From Thermomucor indicae-seudaticae (lineage: Eukaryota > Mucoromycota > Mucoromycetes > Mucorales > Lichtheimiaceae), in contig JSYX01000536.1 in the NCBI GenBank assembly GCA_000787465.1, positions 1 through 24,730 of the forward strand: a stretch of DNA of 24,730 nucleotides. Direction: 5' to 3'. Both the position numbers and the translations under genes were made by a program. How positions within the stretch are numbered: position 1 is the first letter of the stretch; every line of letters starts with the position of its first letter. The notes below the pieces were generated by a model that did no database searches, was not told the origin of the DNA, and was given only the letters and a program-made list of their open reading frames with translations. Positions 1 to 11,079 of the stretch are shown here, one piece after another.

Positions 1-1972
1 GTGCGTATTCCTTACCATATGGCAGCGTTAAACATGTTTCTTATATGCGTAATGTTTGATCGTATGTTAGCGCAAATTCGGCTTGCAGTTGATGTAAAAT
101 GTATTTCGAGTGACGCAAATGTTCAATCAATAAACAGTATTATACACACATCAGCTAAGCAAGAAGGACAAAGCATATTTATCGGTGGTTGACGTCTTTT
201 TCGTCGACTTTCCTGGGCCATCGCGGGCTGTGGGAGGTGATTCACTACCTAGTAGTAGCCACAATGACAGGATGAGACTACGATATACCTTTTAAATAAT
301 TAGTCATAACTTACCGTCAGGCGAAGCATGTAGAGTTGTGTGTCGCACATCGCTCTTGGTTTTCTTTTGCTGATCGCACGTCAGTTTTGCCCAAACTACA
401 GTGTTCCAAACTGAGCATGTTTCTCGAATAAAACAAGAACGGGGAGGGTCGACTTACTTAAACCGCAAGCGTTACATAACGTGCGTGGTCCTAATAATAA
501 CAAAAACACGTTTATAAAAACACGTGTCTCTTATCGAGATAATGGATCGTGAAATCTTTACCCAATGGACCTTTACGCCATTCCGGTGTTTCTGTACTAA
601 GAAGCATATACAAGCTCAAAATCAGTTGAACAGATGATATGTGAAAGAATAGTTTACCTCTGACAAGAATGGCATTGTTTAGGTTTAATAGGCTTTTGAA
701 GGGCAGAACATGAGTTTTGATGCTTATTGTTTATGTAGGTCATGCTTTTACCTGCTGATACGTCGTCACAGATCTTTGCCTTTTTTTAGTTGAATGTTCA
801 TTCTCGAGCAGGCTCATGCTGGGTAAAGACAACTGAGAATAGATCTAAAGAGGCAGACACTTGAGCATGAATGACCAGTAAACTGGGTCGCATTACGTAC
901 AACGTTGACTGGTTCAGATTCCGTTCGCTTTCGTTTGCCGCCACTAATATTTCCCGTTTAATGGAGCAATCTACAAGATAGCAATAAAAAGGTGCTTACG
1001 TGGAATACGTGTCCGGGTATCGTCTCGACAAGGTAGTCGTTTCTGGGAGATCAAGCGTGGTATCGGAGGCTCGGATCTTTTTGCCCTGAGCATCGGCGGC
1101 ATCACCAAGATCCGGTAACATTGTATACAGGGAGTCAGAGAAGCTGCACGATATGTTTAACGTCGCCGATATCTTATTGCTCCCAAACGTTTATAAAAGA
1201 GAGAGAGAAAAAGAAGAAAGAGCCAAGAGCTGCATAGGCCAAATGACAAAGAAATTGACAAGGTTGCAGTTCCCCCCTTTTCCGCGCATCGATCCCGGGC
1301 CTCCCAATCGATGCGCACTGCATATTTCTTTCTCTTCTCTGTGGCCCCTGAGATGCTTCATTAATACAATAGACACTGCTGCATCTAATTATTTCATATG
1401 GAAGGACTACGCGTTGGTCTTTATTATAAGCCCAGTTTCGGGCAAATGTAAAACATGCGGGAAAAGGCTTCGTTACAATGCGAAGGCGAACCATTCACTC
1501 GGATTCTTTGCGGCCCGATAAATGGGCTTTTCTTTCCCGCACTTGACAATGTCCGGTGGGTGCAAGGGCCCGATGCGTCATACCGGACCGGGGAAATTCA
1601 TTTCTTTATGCACGATCTCTGGGCATCGGCCTTACACGCGTTCCCCATAGTAGCCTATCTATCATTCAGCTCAACTCACTAAAAGAGACCTTGAGACGTG
1701 GGAACCAGTGTTTCAAGGTTTTATATACACTAAATCCGTCCGTCACCTAGGCACAAAACACGCGTCAAACTCTGAATTCTTTTTTTTGTGTACAACGCGA
1801 GTATTCTTTTGGGGCATTGTTTCTAACCGTTTCCGGGTTCCTGTCCGACACACCGCTTTTCCATGACACCATGTGGCTTATGGTGGCTTACGGTTGTAGG
1901 GTCGGTGCGGTTCTGCAAGTAATCATATTTCTCCAACAAAAAATTGGAAGTTAGAAGAAGCAAGCAACGGCG
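1..1972. other. Gene-poor stretch; no supported gene
   Basis: I find no exon chain with plausible splice sites and no recognisable protein here. The longest open frames (1153-1521 on +, 1174-1494 on -) overlap each other on opposite strands, resemble no family I know, and lie partly in purine- or pyrimidine-rich sequence. The last few hundred bases must hold the promoter and 5' UTR of the methyltransferase gene that starts at 1973. Around 1800-1970 there are mixed T-rich tracts but no clear TATA box. An upstream neighbour could end inside this stretch without leaving a coding trace. Confidence 0.5.
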
Positions 1973-2752
1973 ATGGCGAAATTCATCGTTGAACACATGG
2001 AAGACGGCATGCACGAATGGTGCATGTTAGAGTACAAGCACATATTAATGAATGTCGGTGCCGAGAACCTGTACTTTTCCGGGCTTACGGACGCTTGTTT
2101 GAACGGCGGTATGCCGGACGAACTCAAGCAAGCTCATTGTCATAAAGAAGACGTAATGCACTTACCGGGTGTCGACCCAAAGGACGTTTGTCTTTTGGAC
2201 CCTGCTGCTTCGGAACCTCTTTCGCCAGAAGACGGTGACCGGTTCAAGTACTTTTTATTTGGCGGTATTTTGGGTGACGATCCTCCAAGAGGTCTATAAC
2301 TATATTATCATCATCTTTTTCTGGAAGGAAAGAAAGGAGGACGAAAAAGAAAAAGGACTGACGTGGGCATGATTTATTTAGACCGTACAAAGGAACTCCG
2401 TAAACTTGGTTTCGTTGGTAGACATTTGGGTCCAATCCAGATGTCCACCGATACGGCTGTCAACGTGACGAAACGCGTTGTCGTGGACAAAGGTAAATAA
2501 ATGTATAATTCGCGTTACACCACATAGGCTAAAACATATATAATAGTTCCACTGGATCAAATCCCGTACATTGATAGTCCTGAAGTCTTCTTTTCCAGAC
2601 ATGAATCAGTGACGCTTCCTTACCGTTACATTGCCGAAACCAAGACGATCATCGGTAAAGACGGTCAGCCCAAAACCATCAGAAAACCATTAATGCCACC
2701 GGGCATGCTGGAGCTTATCAAAAAAGATAACGATCGAACACTCGATTTTTGA
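1973..2752 (+). CDS. SFM1: Protein-arginine N-methyltransferase, SPOUT family (Sfm1-like)
   Basis: Three exons, 1973-2291, 2382-2492 and 2547-2752, join in frame (phases 1 and 1) to give 211 residues, close to the ~213 of yeast Sfm1. The N-terminus has the family pattern IVEHMEDGMHEW at residues 5-16. CLLDP lies at about 73-77 and FGGILGDDPPRDRT at about 96-109, and RHLGPIQMSTDTA follows as the knot-forming C-terminal part. The end, LMPPGMLELIKKD, also matches the family. In yeast, Sfm1 methylates an arginine of ribosomal protein Rps3 in the cytoplasm using S-adenosylmethionine; I infer the same role here. Introns are 90 and 54 nt with donors GTCTAT and GTAAAT. The gene converges on the splicing-factor gene, whose stop lies 228 bp away. 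The start is the first ATG of the conserved frame. Confidence 0.93.
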
Positions 2753-2980
2753 GATATAGCAAACCATCCTGCCATTCAGTTCTTTCATCACCCATTATCG
2801 TTTCATATCCATGCATTTTTTCCCCAAAAAGCTTTTTGATTGAGCACGCTTCTGTAATTATTTTCCAATATTATCTTCGGCTTTTAAACCAACTTCTTCC
2901 TGGCTGGCAACATTTTAGGAGGTTTTAGAAAGCCCGTTGCAAGTTGATGTTATGTACAGTCGTAGTGTTCTATATCATGG

Positions 2981-5696
2981 TTAAAGAGCACTGGCATATT
3001 GTGCCTGCACACTCCGTTTTATGCGTAGCATTTCCTTAAAGGTATCCTCATTGCCATGCTGTACTTCAAAATCGTGCCATGTTTGCCAGAACGAAGGTTG
3101 CGACTGATAACAATCTTGAATTATTCGCTCTGCTTCCTGCAAGCTTGACATTTTACTTACCTTCGGGTCAAAGAACTGTGAGGCGTAGCCATAGATTGCT
3201 CTGGCCCGATCGATTTCTCCTAATTTACGTTCCAGCTCTGCATACTTGAGACACATTGGCCGAACATCTTTGTCAGGCAACGACTCAATTGCTCTCTCGT
3301 AAATCTCACGTGCAGCCACGATACCAAAGGACTCGGTAGCTTTTGCGATATAGTATTTGAACATCTAGACAAAGAAACTTATGAGTCGCCACACGGTAAT
3401 TATTGTCTACCGGCGTTACCTCTAATCGGTCTTCGTCAGCTACTGCCTTCGTAGCGCGATCATATATACGCATTGCACGCCGTGCCAATCCATATTCTTC
3501 TTCTAGTTTGCCGTACATGAGATAAATAGGCTTGGCATATTTCGGTGGACATTTGTCTAAAGCTTGCTCGAACAGATCACGTGCTCTTTCAAGTTTACTT
3601 CCGCCCTGTAACAATCCCTTTCAGTCAACAGCTGCTCCCTAGTAGGAACTGAGATTATAAAATACTAACATAGCGCTTGATGAAACGTTGAAGATAAATA
3701 TTCCACAACTCGAAAGCAATCGGCCACCCAAACATTTCGATACCACGTTCGTAGACTTTGTACGACTCTTCGAAATACTGGTTGTCTTCCAAGAATGTTC
3801 CATAGTTGACAACCACTTGCGGGTTTGCGATCCGCAAATCCATGATTTTGTCGTAGACTGCTTTCGCACCTTCAATAGTCCCTATACTTTCTTCCAGGTC
3901 GACATAGAAGCTCCACAACTTTAGAGATTTGAACACACGTTGCTGTACGGGCAATGATTCGTCGTTAAACTTGATTTTCCTGGGATTGATGCCTGGTATA
4001 TTCGGAGTGGTCGTTGCGCGCGCCATGACGTCTAAAGCTCTATCAAAGTTGTCATGCCTGGTCTCCATCTCTGCATAAGCACACCAGACGTCGGCAAGAT
4101 CGTCGACAGTCTTGAAATTGACTTTCACGGCCTTATCGAATATTAAGCGTGCAGAATCGAGATCCCCTCCTTCTTCGTAGAATTTGGCGAAGTTAATCCA
4201 TAGCTCATGGAATTTTCCATGTGCCTTTTTCGGATTAATTGTTTGAACTGCTTGTGTATAGGTCTCAACGACCTATGAGAAAGGTTTTTAACGTGTGCCG
4301 ATTCCTCGCAACCAAACAGATGCTTATACCTTTTCCTTATTGTTACCCCATAATGCCACGCGCTTTTGCCATTCTGTAGAATTATTTGGGTTCTGCCGCA
4401 GTAGGACATCATTTACCAAAAACGGTCGCCGATCCATCAGTCGCTCAAATCGTAGCAGCCGCAAATCCAAATCCAAGTCCTCAAGTTCATCTTTTACTCC
4501 GGCCGCCTCCCTATCTGCAGCCAACTCCATCTTCTGGGTGATACCCTCTTCTTCGAACTCGACATAATTGTCAAAGATAGCCGAGAAGTCACGGACTGTC
4601 ATGACAGTCGTTATTCCCTCTTCGAAAATGTCGCGAGCCTAATGCGATCATACTATTAATCAGGCTACTAGGACTCTCCTCGCATTTCGCGTTCTTACCT
4701 TCTCTGGCTGGCCCATTTTAATCCAGTACAACGCCAAGCGACAATAAAGCATGCCTGCTTGATCTGTAAAGCGTGCGATACCACTGCGGAATATCGGTTC
4801 TACTTTGACGGTTTTTATATCTGCGCAATGATCAACCAGAAGTTCGCACAGTTCTTGCCACAAGTGATAATGTGACTTCCCACGAAGTGATTGGAACTTA
4901 TGGTCATTTACAACTGCAGTCAATTGCGTAGCCGCTTCATCATAGCGCTCGAGATCAGATAATAATTCGATGTAAGTTTCAATGTTTGAGGGTTCAAGCT
5001 ACATCAACTCGAGTCAGCATACTGAGGATGCTATACAAAAGAAAAGATAGACGTCTAACCTTCATATACCGTCGGTATATCCGGACTGCTGTCTCGCCAC
5101 CGGCTTTCTTCGCAAATTCTAGGTATAATTCCCAAATACGTGAATGCTGGGTGACCGGTAATGCTCTTAAAGCTCGATCAAAGGTACGACGGGTTTTAGT
5201 AACGTGGGGTTGCGTCATGAGAAACGAGCAGTAATCCAACCAAATACGTGGCATCTGCGGTTATCCAAAAAAAGAGATGATATGAGACACGATTCCATAG
5301 CCATTCATGGGTATCATGCTTTGTACCTTGTTAAGCAGTATCAATGCACGTTCGTAAGCTTCGTTGACAATATCGTAACGTGCTTTTTGCTTTACGGGAT
5401 GCACATGTTTAACATTTTCTCGTCGAAGATCAAGGTATTGTTTCCACAGTTTGTAAGAACCAGGAAGTTCCCGCAAAGCGCGTTCGTAAATGAAGCATCG
5501 TTCATAAAACGTTCCCGTTCGCTTATGATCAATGTAACGAAGCCAGCTTCGTAGCGAGTATGGATTCCGAAGAAGTTCTTCTTCGTAAGGTATATCGTAT
5601 TCAGCCTAAGCCATGAACCAAGATGAGCGCATGTTCGACCGAGCACGTCCTGTAATTTCATACGATGGGGAACTTGTTTTCTGCTTCGGGTGCCAT
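2981..5696 (-). CDS. SYF1: Pre-mRNA-splicing factor Syf1 / XAB2 (HAT repeats)
   Basis: Nine exons read on the minus strand: 5696-5664, 5605-5327, 5254-5060, 4998-4699, 4638-4330, 4272-3670, 3605-3420, 3364-3161 and 3103-2981. All eight introns are phase 0 GT-AG of 55-72 nt, and the product is 743 residues. The chain is made of HAT (half-a-TPR) repeats with strong XAB2/Syf1 signatures: LPYEEE-type N-terminus, RTFDRALRALPVTQHSRIW, DLRIANPQVVVNY, ERARDLFEQALDKCPPKYAK, and KLGEIDRARAIY. Syf1 is a scaffold of the Prp19-associated complex in the spliceosome; human XAB2 also acts in transcription-coupled repair. The protein stops right after the last conserved block (MLRIKRSVQAQY), so the ~80-110-residue tail of human XAB2 is absent. 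The start ATG at 5696 lies in an 11-codon first exon, less certain than the rest. Confidence 0.95.
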
Positions 5697-6111
5697 TGCA
5701 GAAGCCCGACGGTTGAACGAATTGATGGCGATTAAGTGCTCCACGCCTTAACGTGGCATAAGGGGCGGTCTTGGAAATTACGCGTAAGCCACCTTCGCAT
5801 GGAAACCACCTTTCTGTCTTGCAAAAAAAGCATCATTGCAGGTTGTCGAAGACGCATTTAGCCCATCGAGCCTGCGAAAGTAGCATTAAACATCGTTAAC
5901 ACTTGTTGTGTCACTTTGAGGAACTTTCAGATACGGTCATCATCTGCGCAGCTGCTGCTTTCCATCTGCAGAATCGTGTGTGAATAGTCTTAGCCCCACT
6001 AACAGATGCGATACGACAACGGCCAAAACGGCAGGGTTAACGGTTGATAACAGCCAAACATTATAGAAACTGCTCATATTTTCATGGACGGCCTGACGAT
6101 CTGTTGGCATC

Positions 6112-6429
6112 ATGCGGTGCGGAAACGGCAAACTTACAGCTCTGTCCCAGGATATCGTGATATCCGAAGCATTTCGCTTCAAGGGCAACTTTCGACCTAT
6201 GACCGCATTCTTTTTGGCTAGAAACATAAAAGAAAACATGATCAAAGCTTTTGTCGAAGCTATGCAACTCTCGCGTAGTAAGACGGTGAGGTCCTTATTG
6301 TACTTGGATTGCCGCCGAGATATTGAAGAAACAGCGCAAATGCGGCAAAACATTACGACCGAGAACCCTGAACTCTGTGAGGTCATTATCCCCGTGTACA
6401 GGGATCGTGAACGCGGCGATTATCTGTAA
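6112..6429 (+). pseudogene. Possible decayed adenosine-deaminase-like (ADAL) fragment
   Basis: A 105-codon open frame carries a stretch, about residues 44-75, that resembles the middle of adenosine-deaminase-like/N6-methyl-AMP deaminase proteins. It reads FVEAMQLSRSKTVRSLLYLD then RRDIEETAQ, comparable with that family's pattern of an amphipathic helix, a V-R-L-L-x-x-D-R-R strand/turn and an acidic helix. I see neither the family's N-terminal metal-binding HxH motif nor the later histidine/aspartate active-site motifs in the flanking DNA, in any frame. If the similarity is real, it is a remnant, not a working enzyme. The frame could also be chance. An opposite-strand open frame (5940-6386) overlaps it and is not recognisable either. 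Confidence 0.25.
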
Positions 6430-7278
6430 ATCGCGGGAAAAGGGGTCATCAGTGGTTGGTTATGAACGTTATAATCTGATTCGTTATTTCTTTTATCCAA
6501 AGTCTCCGTTGGGCCATAAGGTTCAATGCAAGTAACCCGATCGGCAGCCTGAAACGCTGCAAATTCCGGAAGATAGTTCCATATGTAACGGCGAAAGCTT
6601 GAGCAGGATCGGATCCGGTATTATCTAGAGTTATTTTGCGTGGACATATTTAATATGTACTGTTGCGTGCCCGCGGGTTCTTTTTCTGTTTCGTTTCACA
6701 ACAGCATTGAACACGTCAGCGTAATATCCAGACACGAGAGACCGGATGGCGTGATGTTTCAGGAACTCCTCAAAATCAAACGCAGATGCGCTAGAACGTA
6801 CGCTTCCAGGCGGTCAATGAAACTGCCAACTCCCGCCGACCTTTTCTGTCTCTCATCCTGTTTGCTTGGTCGCTTTCGACTATTATTTAAAACAGGTTCA
6901 TATGTATTCCACCTGTGTAAGTGTGTATACTGCTTCTAGGGGGGGAACCTGATCGGAAAGGGGAACAAGTCAGAAAAGAAAAAGAAACGCATATCACACG
7001 TTGAATGTCCAGAAAACGATCGACAGTGACAGGCTTTAAAGTGGACTTAAAAGGTATCTGCATTTGCTGAGTTACCATGTCATTCATTGCACAAGAGACT
7101 GGTGGTCACAGCGTCTGTTTCCCAACCGGACATGGACATGAAGACAGAAAAAAAGATTATGTATGCCAATGTGTCACATGGATGACTTAATAACTGTCGT
7201 TCATGGCAAGAAAAAGAAATAAAAACAAGTATCTGTCGCATCTTTTGTCTCTTTCTCCTTTTACATCTCTTTTTCTTT

Positions 7279-7287
7279 TATATATAT
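7279..7287 (+). promoter_or_regulatory. TATA-box-like element upstream of the 7359 gene
   Basis: A TATATATAT run lies about 70 bp upstream of the ATG at 7359, followed by a pyrimidine-rich stretch up to the start codon. This is a usual layout for a fungal TATA-type promoter. It is a sequence match only. Confidence 0.35.
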
Positions 7288-7358
7288 TTCTTGCATTCTC
7301 CCATCTTACATATTAAACACTCTGCATTTTTCCACTCATTTGCTGTACACCGCCCCTC

Positions 7359-7736
7359 ATGGTCATTTGGCTGTTTGAAAACCGACGGTTCAGTGATGAT
7401 GCCTGGGTACCATTTGACCGACCCAACCAAAAGAAACTGGAATATATTTATCGACATCACGACGAGTTAGTCCGACTATTAACCGATAATGACAACAACA
7501 ACAACAACAACTTAACAACTAAGAAGAATACGATAAAGATTGACGACGACGAAGAAGACCCATCTGCGTTTGCACAAATTCAATATAAGCACAACTGCAT
7601 CTCCATCGTTCTCGAAGATTCTCATTTCGACGAACCGATTACACTCTATCCGCACATGCTACTCGGTTGTCTGACCGATAGAGATATCCTAATCGCTAGA
7701 GCAGACATGATGGATCATGTTGCCCTGGGCAAGTAA
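7359..7736 (+). CDS. Small hypothetical protein with WWE-like pattern, 125 aa
   Basis: Uninterrupted single-exon frame of 125 residues with a TATA-like run and a pyrimidine-rich leader upstream. The N-terminus shows W4, then WVPFDRPNQKKLEYIY at about residues 17-32. This recalls the WWE-type pattern (W, then W-x-P-F/Y-D, then L-E) found in some ubiquitin ligases and in DDHD phospholipases. A low-complexity insert follows, DND plus a run of asparagines (about 43-51) and an acidic DDDEED patch (about 63-68). The second conserved-looking block is ISIVLEDSHFDEPITLYP at about 82-99. The asparagine run is encoded by a CAA/AAC-type microsatellite. I cannot assign a function, and the WWE reading is tentative. 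The gene is flanked by more than 1 kb of non-coding DNA on each side. Confidence 0.65.
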   Translation: MVIWLFENRRFSDDAWVPFDRPNQKKLEYIYRHHDELVRLLTDNDNNNNNNLTTKKNTIKIDDDEEDPSAFAQIQYKHNCISIVLEDSHFDEPITLYPHMLLGCLTDRDILIARADMMDHVALGK

Positions 7737-8854
7737 TAAAAGTACATATAATTCTATCACAACCCAGAAAAAGGTACGCTTTATTGCCACGTGCTTTAAC
7801 GTAAAAAGAAAAAGAAAACGATGACGGGTCATCTGATAAATGACGAGACTATTGCATGCTGTGAACGCCCAGCCGCTTGTGCACACGTACCGAGCCGACT
7901 GACTCTCTCGGTCATAAGAAACTTCCATCAGTGATGCCCATCGGTAAGGTCCATAACTCTATTCTCGGGAAACTGACTTTTCATCGTGACATTGGCCAAT
8001 CATTCTTTTACAGCAAGATGACGTCCACATGATTATTATTTTGCCTCGGGCGTCGACTTGGTTTTCTCGTCTTCCTGCAACGAATATTTTTCGGCGCCGA
8101 TTCAAAGTTAGTAGAGACGGATTTCAATGCGAGGAAAAGGAGGGGATGATAATACGTGATTGGTGTTACGCCCAGCTGCAAGAACACATTTACCGGTCAC
8201 TTTAGTGTTTTGCTTTTCTCCAGCATTATCTCATACAGAACTTTGTTTCCGTTCCTCCGTCGGCGGGGAACTCCTTGCCCAAATTAGCAATATGCGAGGA
8301 CTTTCTGGAGATGACACATCATTTTGTGCCCTGAAGGTACGTTCGCTTGGAAATGCTGGAGCTCGGCCATATATAGTCGCGGCGCTACATGTGACCGAGC
8401 GTAAAAGCTGCCCTCCGTATCGGCTTGGTTGCACACATAATTATCACCCATCTACTACTGACCGAGTTAATGGTTATGTTGACTCCGCAGCATGTACGTC
8501 ATCTCATCAATCAATCTTAAGACTGACATGTCAGATGTTCATGTATATATACGTTTGCTGCAGTTAACCCCGAAAAACAAATGTATCACTCTAGGTTTGT
8601 CTCGCTTGGACAACAAAGAAAACCATCAGTATGATGGATAGATCCTTCCAGATAGATAAGAACCATCGTCACCATTAGAGATATCTTATCAAGCATAAAA
8701 CTGCTAACTAATCAGCCATAAACGTTATATATTATGAAAATATTACATGCATGTCATACATAGTATGCATAAGCAAGTGACGTATCTAGATTACCGAGGT
8801 ATCAAACGAAACAGATGATGATTTCGTAAATGCAAATTTCATGCGCTTGCTTGT
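7737..8854. other. Intergenic; no supported gene
   Basis: This lies between the 3' ends of two convergent genes (7359 on +, CRAL-TRIO on -). The longest frame, 8160-8567 (+), has no recognisable motif and a poor start context. The AT-rich part at 8580-8850 looks like 3' flanking sequence. Confidence 0.5.
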
Positions 8855-10585
8855 TTACAGTGCCAATTGTCCCATTTGTGCTGTCGTCAAGTCAAGTAAA
8901 CCACGAACACCCTTCGCCGCAATCAGCCATTCTCCCATCAAGCTTTTCAGAATTTCCTGCACGTTGCTGCGTAAAAGGACACAGGCGACTAACCAGTAAA
9001 GCATGTTTCGATATTTCATTGCCTTTTTAGCGGCCCGTATCACGATAAGCTTCAATAGATATTCCGCTTTGATCAACATTCGTAACACGACATTTGTAAT
9101 AGGCCGTCTTCGACTTCGATCATGTTTTGATGTAAAGATCAGCTGGTCCACATCCTCCTCCTGCTGCTGTAGTTGTAGCACAGTCAGCTTTTCACTCAAG
9201 ACCCCAGAAGAGATGACTCCATGCTGTTGTATCAATGCTCGAATGGGGGCCCGTATGCGTAGCGGAGAATACGATTTCGCTAGACGGGCTAGATTGCCGT
9301 GACTCGAAACAGGGGTCATGCTTCCGACGGGTGTGGCGTAGCAGCTGCTAGATGATAATGAGGCACGTCGCAGGTTGCTATCCGCCTCGCATGGCATCAT
9401 GTGCAAATAGGCAGAAAGATGGGTAGTAGAGGGTGAACGAGAGACCGCGTCGTAATACACAGTATTCACAGAGGAGGACGAGTTTCTGCGGCTCAGCGTA
9501 GGAGGAGCGATATTGTCGTGACCATACCGAACGAAAATGTCTTCTTCCGTCAAATTCCATGGCAAGGGGGCCGTCGATTCAAGACCTTCGCAAAAGCGAA
9601 AAAGAAGCATGAGCTTTTCCGGGAACAGGTTGCTTTTACACAGTCGTTTCCGCCTGAAATGCATACCTTCAATTAGATCCTTTTGACCAACCAAAGACGC
9701 TATGTCGCGGATTTTTGGGAAACAGATACGGTTCTTTGCTTCTTCAGACAACAACAGCTTTACCATCTGCCACATTCCCTGGTACATCCAGCCGAAATTA
9801 AGCAGACAGATTGTACCTGCTACTGACGGGTAACGCCGCACCAATTGGATGAAGGCTTGTACGAGCGCTGTATCCTGGAGAAAAAAATTCACATGTCAGC
9901 CCCACCCCCTCTTTCCCTTTCCTCTTGTGTCACATACCTTTGGTAATGACTTTGCGCTCTTAAAGTCGACCAAAACCATGATATCAGTAATGACCGGATT
10001 CGGCACGCCTTCTGCGATTCGTCGTCGTGTCAGGTCGAGGGTATATAGCCGTGTGGTTTCCAGCACAAACATCACAAAAGGCTTTAGAAATTCAGCCATA
10101 CTACTACTGTCGCTTGTGGTTGGGTACGGCAAGTGACTGAGTTGTATGATGAGGATAGGTCGATCGCATTGATCATGATGGTAAAAGAAACAAAAGGGGC
10201 ATTCAAAAAAGACGTGATCGATCGTGGATAACGAAAGGCTGTCGACTTTTTCGCTAACTCGCCATTTGATGGTGTCCAAGACAAAGGAAAGCGTATGTGG
10301 CAGGGAAAATGAATGCTTGCGCAAGTATCGAAAAAGAGTGACTACAAGGAGATCATCGGTTGAAATGTTTGCTCACTCTCTGTATATATCATTCCAGGAC
10401 AGGAGCCAACCTCGATCATGAAGGTAGTCGTCTATCGCAGTCGTTTGCTCCAGGGAAAGTTCCAATTCTTGCATCAAAAGCGGAATTTCTCGACGAAGGG
10501 CATCCTGTAGTCTGTCTATCGTCGACTCATGTTGCATATAGAGGTCATTGAGTTCTCGCAGCCGCTGTCGCTGGTGGATTTCCAT
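8855..10585 (-). CDS. CRAL-TRIO (Sec14-like) lipid-binding protein, possibly disrupted
   Basis: Coding parts are 10585-9938 and 9874-8855, joined by a clear 63-nt GTATGT...CCAG intron. The N-terminal helical region ends in DDLLVVTLFRYLRKHSF, the CRAL-TRIO N pattern. The lipid-binding domain follows: DRPILIIQL, FVMFVLETTR, TDIMVLVDFKS, then after the intron RRYPSVAGTICLLNFGWMYQGMWQMVK. The rest is a serine-rich, probably disordered stretch and a basic/hydrophobic C-terminal segment. Such proteins bind and exchange phosphoinositides or other lipids between membranes; the ligand cannot be told. A TGA at 10375-10373 interrupts the first part in frame. Either 10410-10342 is spliced out as a 69-nt GT-AG intron (product 532 aa) or the gene carries a nonsense codon. 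The start ATG at 10585 is the first in frame. Confidence 0.8.
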
Positions 10586-11079
10586 AGTAGGTTTTTTCTG
10601 GAAACGAGAGAAAGAAAGAGAGGGATGAAAAAAACAAATTTAGAATCGTCGCATGCTTACGATCTTTGCGAGTACAATTTCATTGGCCGAAAATAAAGGG
10701 CCTGTACGTAATCAAGTGAAAGAAAGCTTTCTTAGCCGTGCAGCTTTACAAACATCAGACAGTTTATAACTCGTTTAAACGAATGCAATAAATCATCCAC
10801 CATCCATGCCCTAGAACTACATGTTTTTATGGAAACGCACGTCAACCTGCTCGTAACCATTATCATCGCCTTTTGCACGTGAAAATTTAAGTGGCACGCG
10901 GGGCAAATTTAGGTTTAGGAAGACGTCATTGCAATATCCCTTTTTTGGTGTTACACAGTTTTAAATGATTGCTATGATATACTTGGGCATAAAACGTAGG
11001 TGTAGATGCATATTATGTTATATGTAGGTATTTGAGGAAGTAAGATAAAGAAGTAAATGAGACGTACCAAGGCACCGCG
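10586..11079. other. Intergenic, promoter side of the CRAL-TRIO gene
   Basis: The two flanking genes run in the same (minus) direction. This segment holds the 5' flank of the CRAL-TRIO gene and the 3' flank of the SH3 gene. I see no open frame with coding character and no clear TATA box. Confidence 0.5.

Larger units (their letters stand above)
5697..7358. other. Gene-poor interval between SYF1 and the 7359 gene
   Basis: This 1.66 kb interval separates two divergently oriented genes and must contain both promoters. Apart from the possible deaminase-like remnant at 6112-6429, I see no exon chain. An open frame at 6640-6939 (+) is not recognisable. Just upstream of 7359 the sequence becomes pyrimidine-rich and has a TATATATAT run at 7279-7287. 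Confidence 0.45.

Noticed and set aside
1153..1521. Overlapping open frames on both strands (also 1174-1494 on -)
   Set aside because: No recognisable motif, mutual overlap, and purine-rich bias; treated as chance frames.
7492..7512. CAA/AAC microsatellite
   Set aside because: Explained as the codons of the asparagine run in the 7359 protein.
8160..8567. 135-codon plus-strand frame
   Set aside because: Weak start context, no family resemblance, no splice partners, and an opposite-strand frame in the same place.
9003..9302. Plus-strand frames inside the CRAL-TRIO gene (also 9849-10136)
   Set aside because: Antisense shadows of the conserved minus-strand coding sequence.
10373..10375. Programmed stop-codon readthrough of the TGA in the CRAL-TRIO gene
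   Set aside because: The next base context (TGA GCA) lacks the known TGA CTA readthrough signal; splicing or a nonsense change is more likely.
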